From Bryobacteraceae bacterium (GTDB lineage: Bacteria; Acidobacteriota; Terriglobia; Bryobacterales; Bryobacteraceae): a stretch of 8,815 nt of DNA. Shown here piece after piece: positions 6,020-8,815 of the stretch. Made by a program: the position numbers and the translations under genes. The notes under the pieces were generated by a model, which saw nothing but the letters and a program-made list of their open reading frames with translations, had not been told where the DNA came from and did no database searches. Location of the stretch: assembly GCA_947456995.1 (NCBI GenBank), contig CANGVB010000108.1, forward strand, positions 1 through 8,815, written 5' to 3'. Within the stretch, counting starts at the first letter, position 1. Each line of letters starts with the position of its first letter.

Positions 6020-6032
6020 CACGTTTACTGTA
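6017..6032 (-). promoter_or_regulatory. Putative -10 element and leaderless start of the SDR gene
   Basis: On the minus strand TACAGT (6032-6027) is followed by seven bases (aaacgtg) and ATG (6019-6017). No Shine-Dalgarno sequence lies between. The GTG of the longer frame (6022) falls inside the seven bases. The arrangement matches those before 1024 and 2911. No good -35 hexamer is visible. Confidence 0.42.
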
Positions 6033-6058
6033 TGATGACTTTCAGAACCCCAGGAGAA
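6031..6058 (+). promoter_or_regulatory. Putative -10 element and Shine-Dalgarno sequence of the Gfo/Idh operon
   Basis: TATGAT (6031-6036) is five of six to the -10 consensus. TTGAGA (6005-6010) is a possible -35, though 20 bases away; TACTGT (6026-6031) is an alternative -10 with a 15-base spacer. CAGGAGAA (6051-6058) is a strong Shine-Dalgarno sequence seven bases before the TTG at 6064. This decides the rare TTG start. The -10 region overlaps that of the divergent SDR gene. Confidence 0.45.
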
Positions 6059-6063
6059 TTTCT

Positions 6064-7359
6064 TTGACCCCCTCTACGTCCCGTCGTTTCTTTCTTGGTG
6101 CCGCAACAGCTGCCGCCGCACAGCGTGTCATGGGTGCAAATGAGCGCGTAAACCTTGTCCAGATCGGTGTTGGCGGCCGTGGCCGAGACCACATCAATAC
6201 CTATTCCTCGCTCCCCAGCCTAGTCAACATTTCAGGCGTCTGCGACGTCAATCAGGCCGCCCGCGAGCGCGGCCAGTCCATCGTCATCAAGGCCGGCGGA
6301 GCCAAGCCCAAAGAGTACGACAACATGAAGCAGGTCTTCGCCGACAAGAGCGTCGACGCGGTCTCCATGGCCACTCCAAACCACTGGCACGCCCTCGGTG
6401 CCATCTGGGCCTGCCAGGCCGGCAAAGACGTCTACTGCGAAAAGCCCGCCTCCCACAACATCTATGAAGGCATGCGCATGATCGAGGTCGCCCGTAAGAC
6501 CGGCCGCATGGTTCAGATCGGCTCCCAAAGCCGCAGCACTCCTCACAAGATGCGCGCCATGCAAATGCTTAAAGAAGGCGTCATCGGCAAAATCTACCTC
6601 GCCAAGGGCCTCTGCTACAAACGCCGCAAGTCCATCGGTCGCGCACCAGAACTCGACACTCCGCCACCCGGAGTCGATTGGGATCAGTTCCTCGGCCCGG
6701 CTCCTCTACGCAAGTTCACTCAACTCCGCTTCGCCTACAACTGGCACTGGTTCTGGGATACCGGCAACGGTGACATCGGTAACCAGGGTGTCCACGAAAT
6801 GGATATCGCCCGCTGGGGCACTGGCCTCTCCTGGCCCAAATCCGTCGTCTCTACCGGCGGCAAGTTCGTTTACGACGACGATCAGGAAACCCCCAACACT
6901 CAGTCCACAACTTTCGAATATCCCGGTGGTCAGCAAATCGTATTTGAAGTCCGCGGTCTCCCCACCGGTCCCGATTGGCCCCTCCCCAAGCGCGGTGCCA
7001 ACACCATCGGCAACATCTTCTACGGCTCAGACGGCATCCTCGCCATCGACGCCGACGGCTACAAAATCTACAAGGGCGAAGAACTCGTCCTCTCTGAAGA
7101 TGGCAAGCCCGAAACCAAAACCTGGGACACTGCCCCCCATATGGAAAACTTCCTCAAAGCCGTCAAGAGCCGCAACTACAAAGATCTGAACGCAGAGATC
7201 GAAATCGGAGCCATCTCCGCCGGCCTCTGCCATCTCGCCAACATCAGCTACCGCACCGGCAAAAAGCTCGACTTCGACTCCACCAAAATGAAGTTCGTCG
7301 GAGCCCCCGATGCCGACAAGCTGCTCACCCGCGATTACCGTAAACCTTATGTCGTCTAA
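6064..7359 (+). CDS. Tat-exported Gfo/Idh/MocA family oxidoreductase
   Basis: A 431-aa predicted NAD(P)-dependent sugar or polyol oxidoreductase. It begins at TTG 6064, set by the AGGAG seven bases upstream; the first internal Met (residue 23) would delete the signal. The N-terminus STSRRFFLGAATAAAAQ contains a twin-arginine motif (Arg7-Arg8) followed by a short hydrophobic run, so the folded enzyme with bound cofactor is probably exported, as in glucose-fructose oxidoreductase. The Rossmann domain spans about residues 29-150, with GVGGRG at 35-40. ATPNHWH at 103-109 and the signature CEKPASHN (Glu126-Lys127-Pro128) follow. The C-terminal sheet domain contains GNGDIGNQGVHEMDIARW (234-251), whose His244 and Asp247 are the likely catalytic or substrate-contacting residues. 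The stop overlaps the MetE-like gene by 11 bases. Family assignment is secure; export is likely; the substrate is unknown. Confidence 0.92.
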   Translation: MTPSTSRRFFLGAATAAAAQRVMGANERVNLVQIGVGGRGRDHINTYSSLPSLVNISGVCDVNQAARERGQSIVIKAGGAKPKEYDNMKQVFADKSVDAVSMATPNHWHALGAIWACQAGKDVYCEKPASHNIYEGMRMIEVARKTGRMVQIGSQSRSTPHKMRAMQMLKEGVIGKIYLAKGLCYKRRKSIGRAPELDTPPPGVDWDQFLGPAPLRKFTQLRFAYNWHWFWDTGNGDIGNQGVHEMDIARWGTGLSWPKSVVSTGGKFVYDDDQETPNTQSTTFEYPGGQQIVFEVRGLPTGPDWPLPKRGANTIGNIFYGSDGILAIDADGYKIYKGEELVLSEDGKPETKTWDTAPHMENFLKAVKSRNYKDLNAEIEIGAISAGLCHLANISYRTGKKLDFDSTKMKFVGAPDADKLLTRDYRKPYVV

Positions 7360-8359
7360 CCCTGAAATCTTAACTACTACCGTCGGGTCTTATCCCGTTC
7401 CAGAATGGCTTGCTGCACTCCCCAGTGAACAGGCCCGCCTTGATGCCACCCGCGTTGTCTTCGACATCCAGAAACAGGCTGGCATCGATCTCCCCACCGA
7501 TGGTGAGCTCTACCGCTTTGACGTCAATCATCCCGACACCAACGGCATGATTGAATACTTCATCCGTCCCATGGGCGGCATCCGTTCTGATGTCGGCCGC
7601 AGCGATCACGAAGCCTTTGCCGCCAAGCAAACCATGGGCTTTCGCCGCAAGGCCGCAGGCGTCGTAGAAGGCCCCCTCGGCGAAGGTTCGCTTAACCTCC
7701 TCGGCGATTGCGAACTCGCCGCCAGCGTCGCCGGTGGCCCCTTCAAGTTCACCGTCACCAGCCCCTACATGCTGGCCCGCACTCTTCTCGATAACCACTA
7801 CGGCAGCTTCGACAAACTCACCATGGCCCTCGGCGAAGTCCTCGCCGGTCAGGTCCGCGATCTGCCCTGCGCCTGCGTCCAGGTCGACGAAGCCAACATC
7901 CCCGGCAACCCCGAAGATTGGCCTCTCGCCGCCAAGTCGATGAACCTCGTCCTCGACGCCATCACCTCCACCCGCGCCGTCCACCTCTGCTTCGGCAACT
8001 ACGGTGGTCAAACCATCCAGAAGGGTCACTGGCAGCAACTCGTTGAGTTCCTCAACTCCCTTCACTGCGATCACCTCGTCCTCGAACTCGCCCATCGCCC
8101 CGTCGACGATCTCCAGTCCCTCAAAGACATCGCCGGTCACATCCGCATCGGCATCGGCGTAGTCGACATCAAGGTCAACCACATCGAAACTCCCGAAGAA
8201 ATCGCCCGCAGCATCGAACGTGCCGAAAGCGTCCTCGGTGCCGGCCGTGTCGGTTGGGTACACCCCGATTGCGGCTTCTGGATGCTCAAGCGCAGCATCA
8301 GCGATCGCAAGATCGAAGCCCTCGTCAAAGGTCGCGACCTCTTCCTCGGCCGCAAATGA
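7349..8359 (+). CDS. Short MetE-like zinc methyltransferase (cobalamin-independent methionine synthase C-terminal type)
   Basis: A 336-aa TIM-barrel protein of the MetE C-terminal-domain family. It lacks the N-terminal half of full MetE (about 750 aa) and so resembles the short 'core' MetE proteins. The zinc ligands are all present: His212 and Cys214 (VHLCFGNYGG), Glu246 (LVLELAH) and Cys308 (HPDCGF), in the MetE order His-x-Cys, Glu, Cys. Asp180-Glu181 in VQVDEANIP corresponds to the homocysteine-binding DE of MetE. Such zinc sites activate a thiol for methylation. The methyl donor is unclear: short forms are known or proposed to use methylcorrinoid proteins instead of folate. The start at ATG 7349 gives the typical N-terminus ILTTTVGSYP and overlaps the Gfo/Idh stop by 11 bases. 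An in-frame ATG at 7310 with GGAG six bases upstream would add 13 poorly typical residues and remains possible. It overlaps the next gene by four bases. The role may be methionine synthesis or methyl transfer in a catabolic pathway. Confidence 0.86.
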   Translation: MSSNPEILTTTVGSYPVPEWLAALPSEQARLDATRVVFDIQKQAGIDLPTDGELYRFDVNHPDTNGMIEYFIRPMGGIRSDVGRSDHEAFAAKQTMGFRRKAAGVVEGPLGEGSLNLLGDCELAASVAGGPFKFTVTSPYMLARTLLDNHYGSFDKLTMALGEVLAGQVRDLPCACVQVDEANIPGNPEDWPLAAKSMNLVLDAITSTRAVHLCFGNYGGQTIQKGHWQQLVEFLNSLHCDHLVLELAHRPVDDLQSLKDIAGHIRIGIGVVDIKVNHIETPEEIARSIERAESVLGAGRVGWVHPDCGFWMLKRSISDRKIEALVKGRDLFLGRK

Positions 8360-8815
8360 TCCAGCTCACCAGCGGGCCGGCCATCAGCCACCCCTCATAC
8401 TTTCTGCAGTCGAGCTTCTTCCCTGGGGACGAAGCTCTCTTCTACACCTCTTACGCCAGCGGCTCGGCGCAGATCTATGAGTGCCCCTATCCAACGGGCA
8501 ACCCCGCACGACAACTCACCCACGGCGAGATCGGGATCCACCCCTTCTCGCCAGCCCTTCATCCAAACGGCGAAGACCTCTGCTACGTCCGCGCCGGCGC
8601 AGTCCTGAAGCTCAACCGCAAAACCGGCATCGAAACCGAAATCACCCGCCGCGACGGAGCCTCCATCGGCGAATGCTCCATCAGCGCCGACGGCCTCTGG
8701 CTCACCGCCGCAGCCAAGATCGACGGTCAGAACGGCATCCTCTGCGGCCGCTGGGATGGCACCGGCTGGCACTTCATCCCCTACCCGCGCACCATCATCC
8801 ACCCCCAGTTCCACC
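8356..8815 (+). CDS. Oligogalacturonate lyase-like beta-propeller protein, N-terminal part (runs off window)
   Basis: The frame is open from ATG 8356 to the window edge: 153 codons plus one base, with no stop. The ATG lies within the MetE-like stop as ATGA, giving coupled translation. The translation begins MIQLTSGPAISHPSYFLQSS and continues with FFPGDEALFYTSYASGSAQIY, RQLTHGEIGIHPFSPALHPNGEDLCYVR and SISADGLWLTAAA. These blade-like repeats, of 'SPDG/PNGE...L.Y' form followed by a Leu-Thr turn, are those of TolB/WD40-like propellers, and the opening matches the oligogalacturonate lyase family that cleaves pectin oligomers. No signal peptide is visible, in line with the cytoplasmic location of that enzyme. 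The manganese-binding His/Gln residues that would prove lyase activity lie in the missing C-terminal part. A non-catalytic propeller is a fair alternative. Its place in the operon hints at uronate or related sugar use. Confidence 0.7.
   Translation, partial: MIQLTSGPAISHPSYFLQSSFFPGDEALFYTSYASGSAQIYECPYPTGNPARQLTHGEIGIHPFSPALHPNGEDLCYVRAGAVLKLNRKTGIETEITRRDGASIGECSISADGLWLTAAAKIDGQNGILCGRWDGTGWHFIPYPRTIIHPQFH

Noticed and set aside
7370..8263. 297-codon open frame on the minus strand
   Set aside because: It lies wholly antisense to the MetE-like gene, whose zinc site and overlaps prove the plus-strand frame. Its composition is Val, Asp, Glu, Gly and Ala rich, as expected opposite C-ending codons.
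1..8815. CRISPR arrays, tRNA or rRNA genes, insertion sequences, integrases
   Set aside because: No regularly spaced repeats, no tRNA-like cloverleaf, no transposase or integrase reading frame and no terminal inverted repeats were seen on reading both strands.

Overview
The window looks like chromosomal DNA from an acidobacterium, most likely the Solibacter/Bryobacter group. This is inferred from gene content: a Tat-exported Gfo/Idh/MocA oxidoreductase, an oligogalacturonate-lyase-like propeller protein, a secreted CocE/NonD hydrolase, a PerR/AhpC/AhpD set, high GC with C- or G-ending codons, and tight gene packing. No rRNA, tRNA, CRISPR array, insertion sequence or phage gene was seen, so there is no internal taxonomic marker. 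Nine complete or near-complete genes and one truncated gene at each edge, or ten genes in total, fill almost the whole window.

Layout. Positions 1-986 (minus strand) hold a secreted protein of unknown function followed, with an ATGA overlap, by the first 42 codons of a YqiA-like alpha/beta hydrolase. Head to head with it, 37 bases away, is a secreted CocE/NonD hydrolase resembling alpha-amino-acid ester hydrolases (1024-2886). Next is a peroxide-defence unit on the plus strand: a PerR-type Fur-family regulator (2911-3360), a mycobacterial-type AhpC peroxiredoxin (3388-3924) and its AhpD partner (3924-4460). A consensus-like promoter with a Per-box-like palindrome in its spacer lies directly before perR and overlaps the end of the CocE gene. 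A 121-base convergent gap with a strong hairpin follows. Then come two minus-strand genes, an SDR dehydrogenase (5273-6019) and a small serine hydrolase (4582-5271), one base apart. Divergent from the SDR is a plus-strand operon: Tat-exported Gfo/Idh/MocA protein (6064-7359), short MetE-like zinc methyltransferase (7349-8359) and an oligogalacturonate-lyase-like protein (8356 to the window end), joined by 11- and 4-base overlaps.

How the genes work together. AhpC reduces peroxides and AhpD re-reduces AhpC, with PerR the probable peroxide- and iron-responsive repressor of itself and both enzymes. The right-hand divergon (SDR, hydrolase; Gfo/Idh, MetE-like, lyase-like) looks like a carbohydrate or uronate utilisation locus, but no substrate can be read from the sequence. 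The MetE-like gene is the unexpected member.

Two patterns run across the genes. Three starts have a -10-like hexamer exactly seven bases before ATG and no Shine-Dalgarno sequence, which suggests leaderless mRNAs. The plus strand is also C-rich in several genes whichever strand they are coded on, which suggests strand-specific mutational bias. No wholly new system could be demonstrated. The best candidates for follow-up are the Gfo/MetE-like/lyase operon and the PerR promoter architecture.
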